This document shows positions 26,768 through 36,026 of a stretch of DNA of 64,000 nucleotides, piece by piece. The DNA is taken from NCBI RefSeq assembly GCF_007993045.1, contig NZ_VOOR01000002.1, positions 124,001 through 188,000 of the forward strand, in the 5' to 3' direction. Both the position numbers and the translations under genes were made by a program. The DNA comes from Phaeodactylibacter luteus. GTDB taxonomy: Bacteria > Bacteroidota > Bacteroidia > Chitinophagales > Saprospiraceae. The notes below the pieces were generated by a model. That model did no database searches, was not told the origin of the DNA, and saw only the letters and a program-made list of their open reading frames with translations. The first letter of the stretch is position 1. Each line of letters starts with the position of its first letter.

Positions 26768-27768
26768 ACCCTTGCATTGGACTTATAATGCTCCTGCAGA
26801 ATCGCTTTGGTAGCTGCAAAAGGCTTGAAAACCTCAAAAGTAGTGCCTTGCGTACGCATCGCACCCAGCGCATTGGCAAATTGCGCAGCCCGCACATAGT
26901 CGTCAGGGTTGCCCAACAAACCAAATGCAAGCCCACCTGCAAAGGAGTCGCCGCACCCAGTAGTATCTATCACTTCTTTCACCGGTATGCTAGGGACAAA
27001 AACCGCGGACAGGGTGCCATTGGGCAAGCTGTAAACCATACACCCTTTTGCATCCAAAGTAATGATCAGGGCCTTGATCCCCCGCTCTAAGACGTGCAGG
27101 GCAAACTCCGCCATTTCTTTTTCGGTAAGCTCATGGTAAGGCTTCTCTTGATCTCCTGTACGGAAAGTTTTGCCGAACCAGCTGCAGCCTGCTTCTTCAA
27201 GGTTCATCTTGAGGACATCAATATAAGGCAGCCAAAGGTCCCGTTCTACCCAATACCGGCGCAGACGGTCTCCGGTCACCGTGACCGTCGTGGTGGGACC
27301 GTGCGCATCGAAGACGGTAATCGCCCCAGGCTTACGCCTCTCATAGATGTAGCGCAGCGTCTCTAGGGGCACTTCATAATCTGAAATTGGGACCCCAACA
27401 AAAACGTCGCTATCCAAGAAGGGCTCCACATCTTCGGGCCGGATCGGCGGCATCAAGCCGGTCTGTTTTTCCAAGCGGTTATTCTGGTCTATAAAGTTCA
27501 AATGGATGACATCGCCTTGGTCCAAGTGAGAATAGACCCCTTTCAGGCTGATATTCGGGTACTGCCCCAACAGCTCTCGTACCGCCTGCTCATCAGATTG
27601 GCGGATATGAGTGATGGGCACTACCCTGCCCTGCCCTTCCAGCAAGGCAGAAAGCCCAATCGCCGTATGTGTGGCGCAGCCGTACTTGATGATCTCTTGC
27701 CCTTTGCTCGTTACAATGTGGTCAAAGGGGATTGGCCCTAAAACAGCAACCTGAAATTTTTGATCCAT
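26764..27768 (-). CDS. PfkB-family carbohydrate kinase
   Basis: 334 residues of the ribokinase/PfkB fold. The C-terminal catalytic motif DTTGCGDSFAGG carries the catalytic aspartate and the anion hole. The N-terminal GPIPFDHI and the KYGCATHTAIGLSALLEG segment replace the usual glycine-rich GG motif of sugar kinases, so the substrate may not be ribose or fructose. The adenosine-kinase-like ALIITLDAKGCMVY block is also present. The substrate is unknown. It overlaps tilS by 4 nt, a pairing with no obvious metabolic meaning. Confidence 0.87.
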   Translation of the reverse strand: MDQKFQVAVLGPIPFDHIVTSKGQEIIKYGCATHTAIGLSALLEGQGRVVPITHIRQSDEQAVRELLGQYPNISLKGVYSHLDQGDVIHLNFIDQNNRLEKQTGLMPPIRPEDVEPFLDSDVFVGVPISDYEVPLETLRYIYERRKPGAITVFDAHGPTTTVTVTGDRLRRYWVERDLWLPYIDVLKMNLEEAGCSWFGKTFRTGDQEKPYHELTEKEMAEFALHVLERGIKALIITLDAKGCMVYSLPNGTLSAVFVPSIPVKEVIDTTGCGDSFAGGLAFGLLGNPDDYVRAAQFANALGAMRTQGTTFEVFKPFAATKAILQEHYKSNARV

Positions 27769-27886
27769 GGTATCCTCGTCATTTGGCGGTCCAGCTGAGC
27801 GATAGCTTCTAACCTGTAGCCTTCGCCCTTTCTTTACAGTTTAGAAAAGCAATAACGCGGCTTAGCGCATGTGGAGCGCTTAGGCA

Positions 27887-29200
27887 CTATACCGTGGGGA
27901 TGGCTTTTCGGCGCATCACCGGCACATCTTTTACGACCATTTGCACGGTAGTGTCCTTGATACGCCCTTCCAGCATCACAATTTTGCCGCGCCGCAGGTT
28001 TTCAAGTATGGCCTGATCGTGGTGCCTTACTGTAATGAGCTCAAGCCCGCGGTCGATCATCACTTTGTATTCACGCTGTATGCGTGCAGCAAACTGGTCC
28101 GCTTTATCATCTATATCATTGATGCACAAGCTAAAGCTGATGGCAGAATTCTGCATCATATTCACCTGTATGCGCAGCTCAGCGATAAGGTTGAACAGCT
28201 CGCGGATATGGTGCTCTGCCACAAAAGAGAAATCCCTTGTGCTGACCTGCAGCAAGGCCTGATCCCCTTCCACTGCGACCATGGGCGGGTAGTTGTCCTC
28301 TATTTCGTCGGAAATGTGGGTCCCGTCACCTTTGGGGTTGATGAAGGATTTTACAATAAGCGGGATGTTCTTATTCTGCAGGGGCTTTATGGTCTTTGGG
28401 TGGATGACCTTGGCCCCGTAGTAGGTCATTTCTATGGCTTCCCGGTAAGAGAGCCGGTCCAGCTTAGTGACATTATCGAATTTGCGGGGGTCGGCAGTGA
28501 GCACCCCGGGTACGTCTTTCCAGATCGTCATGTCCTCGGCATCAAGGCAGAAAGAGAAAATCGCAGCGGTATAGTCAGACCCCTCCCTGCCCAGGGTGGT
28601 CGTAAAGTTCTCTTTGGTGCTCCCAATGAAGCCTTGGGTGATCACGAAGCCCTCGTTTTCCAAAATCGGGGCAACCACCCGGGCTGCTTTTTCCTGCGTT
28701 TCGGGCCATTGCACCCAGCCTTCGCGGAAAATATTGTCGGTAAGGATGACATCCCGTGCGTCGACCCAAGTCGTTTTGAGCTGCACCTGGTTCAGAAAAG
28801 CCCCGACTATTTTGGAGGAGACCAATTCGCCTACAGAGACGATTTGATCATACATATAATCATAGTTGTCGTGAGGCTCATCATCCAAAACCCATTCTAT
28901 TTCAACGAAAGTATCGTTGATACTGGCAAAAACCTCCTCGGCCGGCCCCTCAAAGAGCTCCTTCATAATCTGGTAATGACGAGCTTTGACCTCATTCAGC
29001 AGGTCGAAAGCCTTCCCATTTTGGGCAGCATGTGCTGCGGCCACTTCTTCCAGCGAATTGGTAGTTTTGCCCATAGCTGATACGACGATTACCAATCGCT
29101 CCTCCTTATAGCCTTTAAGGATATCAGCTACATTTCTGATGGCATCTGCATCTTTCAAGGAAGCGCCTCCGAACTTGAAGACGCGAACCGGTCGCTTCAT
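27887..29200 (-). CDS. lysC: Aspartate kinase
   Basis: 437 residues catalysing the first step of the aspartate pathway (lysine, threonine, methionine). The N-terminal FKFGGASLKDADAIRNVADIL, LVIVVSAMGKTTNSLEE, FITQGFIGSTKENFTTTLGREGSDYTAA motifs and YGAKVIHPKTIKPLQNKNIPL are typical, followed by ACT-domain sequence (STRDFSFVAEHHIRELFN) that usually gives feedback control. It stands alone, with no fused homoserine dehydrogenase. The ATG at 29200 was chosen because KRPVRVFKFGG is the family start; the frame is open to 29338. It is divergent from the acetyltransferase gene across 151 bp. Confidence 0.94.
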   Translation of the reverse strand: MKRPVRVFKFGGASLKDADAIRNVADILKGYKEERLVIVVSAMGKTTNSLEEVAAAHAAQNGKAFDLLNEVKARHYQIMKELFEGPAEEVFASINDTFVEIEWVLDDEPHDNYDYMYDQIVSVGELVSSKIVGAFLNQVQLKTTWVDARDVILTDNIFREGWVQWPETQEKAARVVAPILENEGFVITQGFIGSTKENFTTTLGREGSDYTAAIFSFCLDAEDMTIWKDVPGVLTADPRKFDNVTKLDRLSYREAIEMTYYGAKVIHPKTIKPLQNKNIPLIVKSFINPKGDGTHISDEIEDNYPPMVAVEGDQALLQVSTRDFSFVAEHHIRELFNLIAELRIQVNMMQNSAISFSLCINDIDDKADQFAARIQREYKVMIDRGLELITVRHHDQAILENLRRGKIVMLEGRIKDTTVQMVVKDVPVMRRKAIPTV

Positions 29201-29351
29201 AGTACTTCTTTTATTCAAACAGGTTATGCATCGGCTTGGCAAGCCAAAGTAATCAAATTGAAACAAAAAACAGCCGGAATCCTGAATGGGTTTAAGGTTT
29301 ATTCCAACCTCAACCCCTATCTTGCTTGTGCTCAACAAATGCTCAGGAAGG

Positions 29352-29912
29352 ATGCGGACCGAAAAAGAAAAGATGATCGCAGGCGAAATGTACTCCCCTT
29401 CTGACCCTCAGCTGTCGGAAGAACGGAAAAACGCCCGTATGCTTTTTCAAGCGTTCAACGCCATGCGTGAACCAGAATCGACAGCCCGGCAGCAGGTCTT
29501 GCTCAAGCTGCTGCCCAATGCCCGCCCAGATATTTTCATTGAACCGCCTTTTTACTGTGACTACGGGTACAATATCGTAGCGGGCTCGAGGGTGTTCTTC
29601 AATTTCAACTGCACCATTTTGGATGTTGCCCCGGTCACCATCGGCCACCGGGCCATGTTTGGCCCCAATGTGCAAATCTATACGGCTACCCATCCGCTTG
29701 AGGCGGAAGCTCGCAGCAGCGGCAAAGAATATGCCAAGCCCATCCACATAGGCGATGATGTATGGATCGGGGGCGGTGCTATCCTTTGCCCGGGGGTGTC
29801 TATAGGCAGCCGGGCAGTGATTGGGGCTGGCAGTGTAGTGGCCCGCGATGTCCCGGCAGGCACCTTCGCTGCCGGCAATCCTTGCCGGGTTATCCGGCAA
29901 ATAGAGGGTTAA
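29352..29912 (+). CDS. maa: Sugar O-acetyltransferase (maltose/galactoside acetyltransferase type)
   Basis: A 186-residue left-handed beta-helix acetyltransferase of the LacA/Maa type, which transfers acetyl from acetyl-CoA to sugars. Seen are the N-terminal helical Mac domain (EKMIAGEMYSPSDPQLSEER), the catalytic region IYTATHPLEAEARSSGKEY with its histidine, and hexapeptide repeats (IGDDVWIGGGAILCPGVSIGS, IGAGSVVARDVPAGTFAAGNP). The ATG at 29352 gives the family start MRTEKEKM; the open frame reaches 29286. A terminator follows. Confidence 0.92.
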   Translation: MRTEKEKMIAGEMYSPSDPQLSEERKNARMLFQAFNAMREPESTARQQVLLKLLPNARPDIFIEPPFYCDYGYNIVAGSRVFFNFNCTILDVAPVTIGHRAMFGPNVQIYTATHPLEAEARSSGKEYAKPIHIGDDVWIGGGAILCPGVSIGSRAVIGAGSVVARDVPAGTFAAGNPCRVIRQIEG

Positions 29913-29916
29913 AAAA

Positions 29917-29956
29917 CCAAAGCGGCTGCCGGACATAAGCTCGGCAGCCGCTTTGG
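29917..29956 (+). terminator. Rho-independent terminator after the acetyltransferase gene
   Basis: A 15-bp perfect stem (29917-29931 with 29942-29956), loop of about 10 nt, 5 bp past the stop codon, with an A run on the left side and GGGGTTTGGG on the right. It can also stop leftward transcription. Confidence 0.8.
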
Positions 29957-29978
29957 GGTTTGGGCCAACGGCCAAGGC

Positions 29979-30145
29979 TAGTGCCTCAAGCCATAAATCC
30001 TTGCCACCTCAAGTTTCGTTCTTTCCCGCCTACTCTTCGTTAAAGAACCGCTCCTTTAGCTCGGGCTAAAGTCGCGAACCTTCGCCTTGATTAGCCGGAA
30101 AACAACTTCAACTTAAGTATCAGAGATTTATGGCTTAAGGTACTA
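29979..30145. mobile_element. TA-terminated palindromic element (family 2, copy B), 167 bp
   Basis: The left end TAGTGCCTCAAGCCATAAAT and the inverted right end TAGTACCTTAAGCCATAAAT match at 18 of 20 positions. The right end starts exactly at the TAG stop codon of the TPR gene (30143-30145). The middle contains CTACTCTTCGTT and CGCCTTGAT(T/C)AGCC words shared with the element at 58381-58546. TA ends suggest an IS630/mariner-type target, which is inference. Confidence 0.8.
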
Positions 30146-31477
30146 GTTATCGAAATACGCGTCTTCGATCGTCTCGCCTGCTTGCACCTTATCAATGCGC
30201 TCCTTGAATTCGTTGGACTTCTCGAGGTCGTCCTTGCGAGCATAAATCTCTTTGAGGGCGATCAGAGTGTTGAGATCGCTTGGATTAAGGGCCTCTGCGC
30301 GCTGGAAATAAGGCAGCGCCTTATCAAACTCTGCAAATACCTTCTCCTTGATCTCCTCGTACTTCTTCAAGCCTTCTTTGGAGTAGTCGTCCGCATACTT
30401 GTTCAGCTCCTGAGTCATCAGTGCTGCCTTGTTGTAGTACAGGGCGCCGATGCTGTAAATCGCGTCAGAGTATTTGGGGTCCTTATCGATGGCCTGCTGG
30501 TAATAATCCAGGGAGTTGCTGAAGTACTCCTCAGCTTTGGCTTCGTTACCCGCTTGCTGCTCTTTCTGGTAAAGGTTGTCATAGACATTGCCCAGGGTAG
30601 AATACAAGGAAGTGTTCTCCGGCTCCTTGTCAATCGCAGCTTTCAGCTTGTCGATCAGGGCATCTAGCTTGCCTAGGCGGAGGAAGTGGTTGATTTCCGC
30701 AAACAGGATAGAAACTTCGTCCGGGAATAGCTTCCGGCCTTCTTCCAGATATTTGTAAGCCTCCTCCATGGAAGCCTCGTCATCGCCTGCGTTAATTTTG
30801 TAAAGCGACTCATAGATCGCAGGCTTGTCGTACTTCATGTCGTACAACTTCTGGAAGTACATTTTTGCAGCGTCCATTTCATTGGCGTTCAGTGCTGCAA
30901 GGCCTGTAATGTAGAGCTGATTGTTGTACTCCTCATCAGAAGGCAAGCTAGACGCTTCCCCCTCCTTTTTCAGGATTTCATCCAGATCGAGCACCATTTT
31001 GAAATCTTTGTACGCTTTCGCAAAATCTCCAGTTTCCTGGAAAGCGGCGACGCCTGCATTGCTCAGGTGGCCCTGCGCCTGCAACATGCCTTTGCAAGCA
31101 TCACGGATCTCCCACTTTTTCTCGGCCAATTCATAAGCCTTTATGTAAGCCCCTGCTGCCATTTCTGCTGCATTGTCAACTTTTGGCAGGCCTTCTGTAG
31201 ACTGATTGAGCTGTGCAGCGATCAGGTATTGGTTAGCGATTTCGTTATAGATTTCGCCTTTTGTAAGATGCGTCTTCGCATCTTTTGCGGTTTCGGGATC
31301 GTTGACAGCAACCTCTATTTCATCGATTGCTTCCTGCAATTTGGCCCGGTTGTTCGTCTGGTCAAGGTTAAAGGCGCCCAAAGCGCTTGAGGCTTTACGG
31401 ACCGCTTTTTTACCATCCTGTGCCTGTGCTGCGAAAACCATAAGAATTGCAGCCAGGGCAAAGATCAGTTTTTTCAT
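30143..31477 (-). CDS. Exported TPR-repeat protein
   Basis: 444 residues with a signal peptide (MKKLIFALAAILMVFAAQAQ) and at least six tetratricopeptide-like repeats, for example YNNQLYITGLAALNANEMD, SLYSTLGNVYDNLYQK and KYSDAIYSIGALYYNKAAL. It is probably a periplasmic scaffold; similar proteins are common in Bacteroidota and have no set function. It follows gyrA by 124 bp on the same strand. The TAG stop codon is provided by, or at least coincides with, the first three bases of a TA-terminated element. The C-terminus (IEDAYFDN) looks intact. Confidence 0.88.
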   Translation of the reverse strand: MKKLIFALAAILMVFAAQAQDGKKAVRKASSALGAFNLDQTNNRAKLQEAIDEIEVAVNDPETAKDAKTHLTKGEIYNEIANQYLIAAQLNQSTEGLPKVDNAAEMAAGAYIKAYELAEKKWEIRDACKGMLQAQGHLSNAGVAAFQETGDFAKAYKDFKMVLDLDEILKKEGEASSLPSDEEYNNQLYITGLAALNANEMDAAKMYFQKLYDMKYDKPAIYESLYKINAGDDEASMEEAYKYLEEGRKLFPDEVSILFAEINHFLRLGKLDALIDKLKAAIDKEPENTSLYSTLGNVYDNLYQKEQQAGNEAKAEEYFSNSLDYYQQAIDKDPKYSDAIYSIGALYYNKAALMTQELNKYADDYSKEGLKKYEEIKEKVFAEFDKALPYFQRAEALNPSDLNTLIALKEIYARKDDLEKSNEFKERIDKVQAGETIEDAYFDN

Positions 31478-31601
31478 GTTAAATATTTTCTGTTTTGATG
31501 TACAATCAGTTCCCTTTCGGGGTTATACACTGTAAGGACGAAGGTCTGGAACTCATCGGTATTTACAAAATGTTAAAATCCGAAAAAACCAGTACCTGTG
31601 C

Positions 31602-34217
31602 CTATTCCTCTTCTTCACGCCCTACGGCTCCATCTTCGCCCTGCCCTTCTGCCAGCACTCCTTCCACTTCATCCTCTTCGGATTTGCGGATAACGGCAAT
31701 ATCGGCCAGTTCGTCAGCCTCATCAATGCGGATCATGCGGACGCCTTGAGTAGCACGCCCCATTACCCGGATATCACTGACAGCCATACGGATGACGATG
31801 CCCGAGCGGGTCGTGATCATCAGGTCATTCTCTTCGCTCACTGCTTTTATGGAGAACACCCCGCCCGTCTTGTCAGACACCTGCATATTCTTTACCCCTT
31901 TTCCTCCCCGGTTGGTCAGGCGGTAATCGCTGTAAGCCGTCCTTTTGCCCATGCCCCGCTCTGATAGGACCATAATCGCGGTGTCCTGTTCATCAGGCGG
32001 GATGCACACCATGCCTACGGCGATGTCTTTCCCATCCTCGTTGAGGCTGATGCCCCGCACACCGGCTGCAGTACGCCCCATGCCCCTCACTGCACTTTCG
32101 TGAAAACGGATTGCGCGGCCACTGCGGCTGGCAATGAAGATTTCCTGGTCCCCGTTTGTCAGTTTCGCTTCGATCAGCTGATCCCCCTCGTTAATGGTGA
32201 TGGCATTGATGCCGCCAGAGCGGGGGCGGGAATAAGCTTCAACGGAAGTTTTCTTGATGAGGCCATTGCGGGTACAGAATACGATGAAGTTGTTGTTCAC
32301 AAACTCCTCGTCGGTCAGGTTCTTAATATTGATATAGGCCTTTACGCTGTCCTCCTTGGGTATAGAAAGGATATTTTGGATAACCCGCCCACTTGAAGCC
32401 TTGCTGGCTTCCGGGATTTCGTAAACCCTGAGCCAATGGCAGCGCCCCTGTTCTGTAAACAGCAACAGATAGTTGTGGGTACTGGCAATGAATAAGTGCT
32501 CTACAAAGTCTGCGTCCCGGGTTTTGCTCCCTCGGGAGCCGCGCCCTCCGCGGCTTTGTTTGCGGTACTCAGAAACAGGGGTGCGCTTGATATAGCCAAG
32601 ATGAGAAATGGTAACGACCACATCTTCATCTGCAATAAGGTCTTCAATGCTGATTTCACCGTCTGCAGCAGTAATGGCAGTCCTGCGCTCGTCCCCATAT
32701 TTTTCCTTAACCTCCAGCAGCTCGTCGCGGGCGATATCGCGCTGCATCGTCTCGCTATCGAGGATAGCCTTCAGGTGGGTAATCTTTTTCACCAGTTCAT
32801 CATACTCCGCCTGCACCTTGTCCCGCTCGAGCCCGGTGAGTTTCTGTAGGCGCATATCCAAAATGGCACGGGCTTGGGCTTCAGAGAGCGCATTGCCCTC
32901 TTCTCTTGGGTACTCATCGGTATCTGCTTCTCCGATAAGCGGGCCGAACTTGGCCCAGAAAGCATCCTGGTCTTTGATGAAAGCGCCTTCCATCAAGCCA
33001 TTGCGGGCCTCCTCCGGACTCGCGGAGCCGCGGATGAGGCTGATGACCATATCGATGTAGTCCAGTGCGATCAGCAGGCCTACCAGGATGTGGGCCCGCG
33101 CAATCGCCTTGCGGAGGTCAAAGCGCGTGCGGCGCACAATCACCTCGATACGGAACTTGATGAACTCGGTAATGATTTCCTTTAGGTTCAGCACCCTTGG
33201 GCGGCCGTTGACCAGTGCAACGTTATTGACACCGTAGGAGGTCTGAAGCGCTGTATATTTGTACAGCTGGCTGAGCACAACGCTGGCCATAGCATCGCGC
33301 TTGACGTCCACCACAATCCGCAGGCCGTCCCGGTCAGATTCATCGCGGATATCGCTGATGCCAATAATTTTCTTTTCGTTGACCAGCTCCGCAATTTTGG
33401 CCACCAAGTTGGCTTTGTTGACTTGGTAGGGGATTTCGGTCACGATGATGTGCTCCCGTCCATTGTCTGTGGCTTGTATTTCCGCTTTAGCCCTTACCAC
33501 TACCCTTCCGCGGCCGGTATGGAAAGCCTCCCGTACGCCTTTGGTGCCATAGATGATCCCTCCGGTGGGGAAATCCGGGGCTTTAACGAACTGCATGAGC
33601 TCATCAATGGAAATATCAGGGTTGGCGATTTGCGCAACGATGCCATCTACCGTTTCTGAAAGGTTGTGCGGCAGCATGTTGGTCGCCATGCCCACTGCGA
33701 TACCGGATGCCCCATTGACCAGCAGGTTGGGGATGCGCGTAGGCATGACCGTAGGCTCCTCGATAGTGTCGTCAAAGTTGAGGGCAAAATCAACGGTATC
33801 TTTATTGATATCGGCCAAGAGCTCATCGGAGATGCGCTCCAGGCGGGCCTCCGTATAACGCATAGCAGCGGGGCTGTCCCCATCCATAGAACCGAAGTTG
33901 CCCTGCCCATCAACCAGCGGGTAGCGCAAAGACCAGTACTGCGCCATGCGCACCATGGTATCGTAAACAGAGGAGTCGCCGTGAGGGTGGTACTTGCCCA
34001 GCACCTCACCTACGATACGTGCTGATTTTTTGTAGCTCTTGTTGTAGGAAAGCCCGAGCTCCGACATGCCGTAGAGCACTCTGCGGTGGACAGGCTTCAG
34101 CCCGTCCCGGACATCAGGAAGGGCACGTGAGACAATGACCGACATTGAATAGTCAATGTAGGCCGTTTTCATCTGATCCTCGATATTAACGGGGATAATT
34201 CGCTGATTTAAAGACAT
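31602..34217 (-). CDS. gyrA: DNA gyrase subunit A
   Basis: 871 residues. The N-terminal cleavage-reunion domain has [21 protein letters not shown] and the catalytic tyrosine in RYTEARL. The quinolone-resistance region [17 protein letters not shown] keeps the wild-type serine and aspartate equivalents of E. coli S83 and D87. The C-terminal half has beta-pinwheel blades, including the GyrA box [10 protein letters not shown], which indicates true gyrase rather than ParC. An acidic tail ([16 protein letters not shown]...) closes the protein. It shares a 212-bp divergent promoter region with menG. Confidence 0.97.
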   Translation of the reverse strand: MSLNQRIIPVNIEDQMKTAYIDYSMSVIVSRALPDVRDGLKPVHRRVLYGMSELGLSYNKSYKKSARIVGEVLGKYHPHGDSSVYDTMVRMAQYWSLRYPLVDGQGNFGSMDGDSPAAMRYTEARLERISDELLADINKDTVDFALNFDDTIEEPTVMPTRIPNLLVNGASGIAVGMATNMLPHNLSETVDGIVAQIANPDISIDELMQFVKAPDFPTGGIIYGTKGVREAFHTGRGRVVVRAKAEIQATDNGREHIIVTEIPYQVNKANLVAKIAELVNEKKIIGISDIRDESDRDGLRIVVDVKRDAMASVVLSQLYKYTALQTSYGVNNVALVNGRPRVLNLKEIITEFIKFRIEVIVRRTRFDLRKAIARAHILVGLLIALDYIDMVISLIRGSASPEEARNGLMEGAFIKDQDAFWAKFGPLIGEADTDEYPREEGNALSEAQARAILDMRLQKLTGLERDKVQAEYDELVKKITHLKAILDSETMQRDIARDELLEVKEKYGDERRTAITAADGEISIEDLIADEDVVVTISHLGYIKRTPVSEYRKQSRGGRGSRGSKTRDADFVEHLFIASTHNYLLLFTEQGRCHWLRVYEIPEASKASSGRVIQNILSIPKEDSVKAYINIKNLTDEEFVNNNFIVFCTRNGLIKKTSVEAYSRPRSGGINAITINEGDQLIEAKLTNGDQEIFIASRSGRAIRFHESAVRGMGRTAAGVRGISLNEDGKDIAVGMVCIPPDEQDTAIMVLSERGMGKRTAYSDYRLTNRGGKGVKNMQVSDKTGGVFSIKAVSEENDLMITTRSGIVIRMAVSDIRVMGRATQGVRMIRIDEADELADIAVIRKSEEDEVEGVLAEGQGEDGAVGREEEE

Positions 34218-34344
34218 GTACGCTGTTTATCTTTTTGCCGTTTGCCTTCTGCAAAGGCAGGTTCTTCTAGCTCCTTACCGGAAAGCGGCTCCCGGTGCCG
34301 GCTACAGGCTTCCCTGTACTGTTTTGCCATTTTTCAAAGACAGG

Positions 34345-34352
34345 CAAAGATA
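34345..34352 (-). promoter_or_regulatory. -7 box of gyrA
   Basis: TATCTTTG on the minus strand fits TAnnTTTG and would give a leader of roughly 120 nt before the ATG at 34217. Confidence 0.5.
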
Positions 34353-34404
34353 GGAAAAATTGAGGATTTTGCTTTACTATGGCCACTCCTGTCTGGCCAA
34401 AATA

Positions 34405-34412
34405 TATCTTTG
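34405..34412 (+). promoter_or_regulatory. -7 box of menG-porT
   Basis: TATCTTTG on the plus strand fits TAnnTTTG and lies 17 bp before the ATG at 34430, predicting a leader of only about 12 nt. Confidence 0.6.
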
Positions 34413-34429
34413 CACAAATTTTCAGATAT

Positions 34430-35158
34430 ATGGCAGAGGAAGTAAAGCCTTACGAAGAAAAAGGGAGCAAAAAGGAACAGGTTTCTCAGATGTTCAACGG
34501 TATCGCCCGGTACTATGATTTCTTGAACCGCCTGCTTTCTGCGGGCATAGACCGCGTGTGGCGCAGAAAGGCGATAGCAGAGCTGAAATCAGCTCAGCCC
34601 AAGCTGATCCTTGATGTAGCTACAGGCACCGCCGATGTTGCACTGGAAACAGCCAAGCAATTGAGCCCTGACCAAATCATCGGCATAGACATCTCCACCA
34701 AAATGCTGGATATCGGGCGGGCTAAAATCAGCAAGCGGGGCCTCGATACCCTTATTGAGCTCAAAGAAGGAGATTCTGAGAATTTGCCTTTTGCAGACAA
34801 TACCTTTGACGCCATCACCGTTGCTTTTGGGGTACGCAATTTTGAAAACCTGGAGCAAGGGCTACAGGAAATGTACCGCGTGCTCAAGCCCGAAGGGAAG
34901 CTGGTCGTCCTGGAATTTTCCAAACCGCAGATCTTCCCCTTCAAGCAACTGTACAACTTTTATTTCCGGAACATTCTGCCGGCCATCGGGAAAATCACTT
35001 CCCGTGACCCCAAGGCTTACCGGTACCTGTACGAGTCCGTACAGGCTTTCCCCGATGGGGGGAAATTCACTGGCATACTCGGGAAGGTCGGTTACAAATC
35101 CAATCAATGCAAACCACTAACGCTTGGCATTTGCTCCATCTACACGGGCATCAAATAA
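34430..35158 (+). CDS. menG: Demethylmenaquinone methyltransferase
   Basis: 242 residues of the UbiE/MenG family, which makes the last C-methylation of menaquinone using SAM. The N-terminal QVSQMFNGIARYYDFLNRLLS block, motif I LDVATGTADVALETAK, the AFGVRNFENLEQGLQEMYRVLKPEGKLVVLEF stretch (34826-34920) and the C-terminal GYKSNQCKPLTLGICSIYTG block (with the usual aromatic residues partly changed) are typical. The ATG at 34430 gives the family start and lies just after the -7 box. Its 3' end overlaps porT by 52 nt. Confidence 0.95.
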   Translation: MAEEVKPYEEKGSKKEQVSQMFNGIARYYDFLNRLLSAGIDRVWRRKAIAELKSAQPKLILDVATGTADVALETAKQLSPDQIIGIDISTKMLDIGRAKISKRGLDTLIELKEGDSENLPFADNTFDAITVAFGVRNFENLEQGLQEMYRVLKPEGKLVVLEFSKPQIFPFKQLYNFYFRNILPAIGKITSRDPKAYRYLYESVQAFPDGGKFTGILGKVGYKSNQCKPLTLGICSIYTGIK

Positions 35159-35883
35159 ACCGCCGGGGCAAAAAAGCCCTGCTGCCGGCAGCGCTGCTCC
35201 TTTGCTTTTTACTGGCACAAAGCCTTCCTGGCCAAGCCCAGATCCGTGGCGGCAATTATAACTTTTTCGATTTCCAGCAGAAGCCTTATTATTTTGGGAT
35301 CACCCTTGGCTACAACTCCTCCCGCTTTAAGCCTTATCAGTCGGGAGGTTTTTTGGAAAGCGACTCCATACGGGTGGTCGAGTCCGCATCTGGCCCCGGC
35401 TTCAACCTTGGCATCGTTACGAACTTGAAAATGGGCGATAATTTCGATTTTCGCTTTTTGCCCACTTTGTCTTTCGCCGAACGGAGCATTTCCTACACCC
35501 GCTTCGGCCGCCGCTCCAACTTCAGCGAAAGGCGGGTAGAGTCTGTGCTCGTTGAAATGCCTTTCCACCTGCGCTACAAATCTGCGCCTTACAAAGATAT
35601 GCGCCTCTTCCTGATCGCGGGGGTCAAGTACGCTTTTGATGTGGCCAGCGACTCACAGACCCGGCAGGCAGAGACGCTGGTAAAAATCGCCCCCAACGAA
35701 TTTTCAGTCGAATATGGGGCTGGCATTCAGTTCTTCTTCCCATTCTTCATTTTCTCCCCTGAGGTGAAAGTCTCTCACGGCATTGGCAATACCTTGATCT
35801 ACAACGAAAACGTGGAAGAGTCTACCGTCCTGGAAAAACTCCTTTCGCGCACCTTCACGCTTTCCCTTCATTTCGAGGGGTAA
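35107..35883 (+). CDS. porT: PorT/SprT-type outer-membrane barrel protein of the type IX secretion system
   Basis: 258 residues. A long, basic N-terminus is followed by a hydrophobic signal (LLPAALLLCFLLAQSLPGQAQ) and a small beta-barrel with the characteristic FDFQQKPYYFGITLGYNSSRFKP opening segment (35257-35330), MPFHLRYKSAPYKDMRLFLIAG and a last strand FTLSLHFEG. PorT is required for type IX secretion in P. gingivalis and Flavobacterium. The gene is next to menG, an arrangement I recall as conserved in Bacteroidota. An ATG at 35107 overlaps menG by 52 nt; a TTG start at 35131 is an alternative that would shorten the odd N-terminus. Confidence 0.85.
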   Translation: MQTTNAWHLLHLHGHQINRRGKKALLPAALLLCFLLAQSLPGQAQIRGGNYNFFDFQQKPYYFGITLGYNSSRFKPYQSGGFLESDSIRVVESASGPGFNLGIVTNLKMGDNFDFRFLPTLSFAERSISYTRFGRRSNFSERRVESVLVEMPFHLRYKSAPYKDMRLFLIAGVKYAFDVASDSQTRQAETLVKIAPNEFSVEYGAGIQFFFPFFIFSPEVKVSHGIGNTLIYNENVEESTVLEKLLSRTFTLSLHFEG

Positions 35884-35901
35884 CCCCCAAAGACAAATTG
35901 A

Positions 35902-35940
35902 CAGACAGGCTGGCAGGCTCCTGCCAGCCTGTCTGGTTTT
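35902..35940 (+). terminator. Rho-independent terminator after porT
   Basis: A 16-bp perfect stem (35902-35917 with 35920-35935) followed by GTTTT, 18 bp past the porT stop. The loop is very short, so the top pairs are probably open. Confidence 0.88.
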
Positions 35941-36026
35941 TAGGCCATGGCATAGGTCTTGTGTGGTAGAAGGGGAAAGCCTCCAAGGCTACTTGACCAC
36001 TATCTCTCACCCAATATCAAGGAGCT

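Noticed and set aside
27941-29080. 379-codon open frame opposite lysC
   Set aside because: It lies entirely inside the aspartate kinase gene on the other strand and shows no domain.
33900-34100. Quinolone-resistance change in gyrA
   Set aside because: The resistance-determining region keeps serine and aspartate at the key positions, so no known resistance substitution is present.
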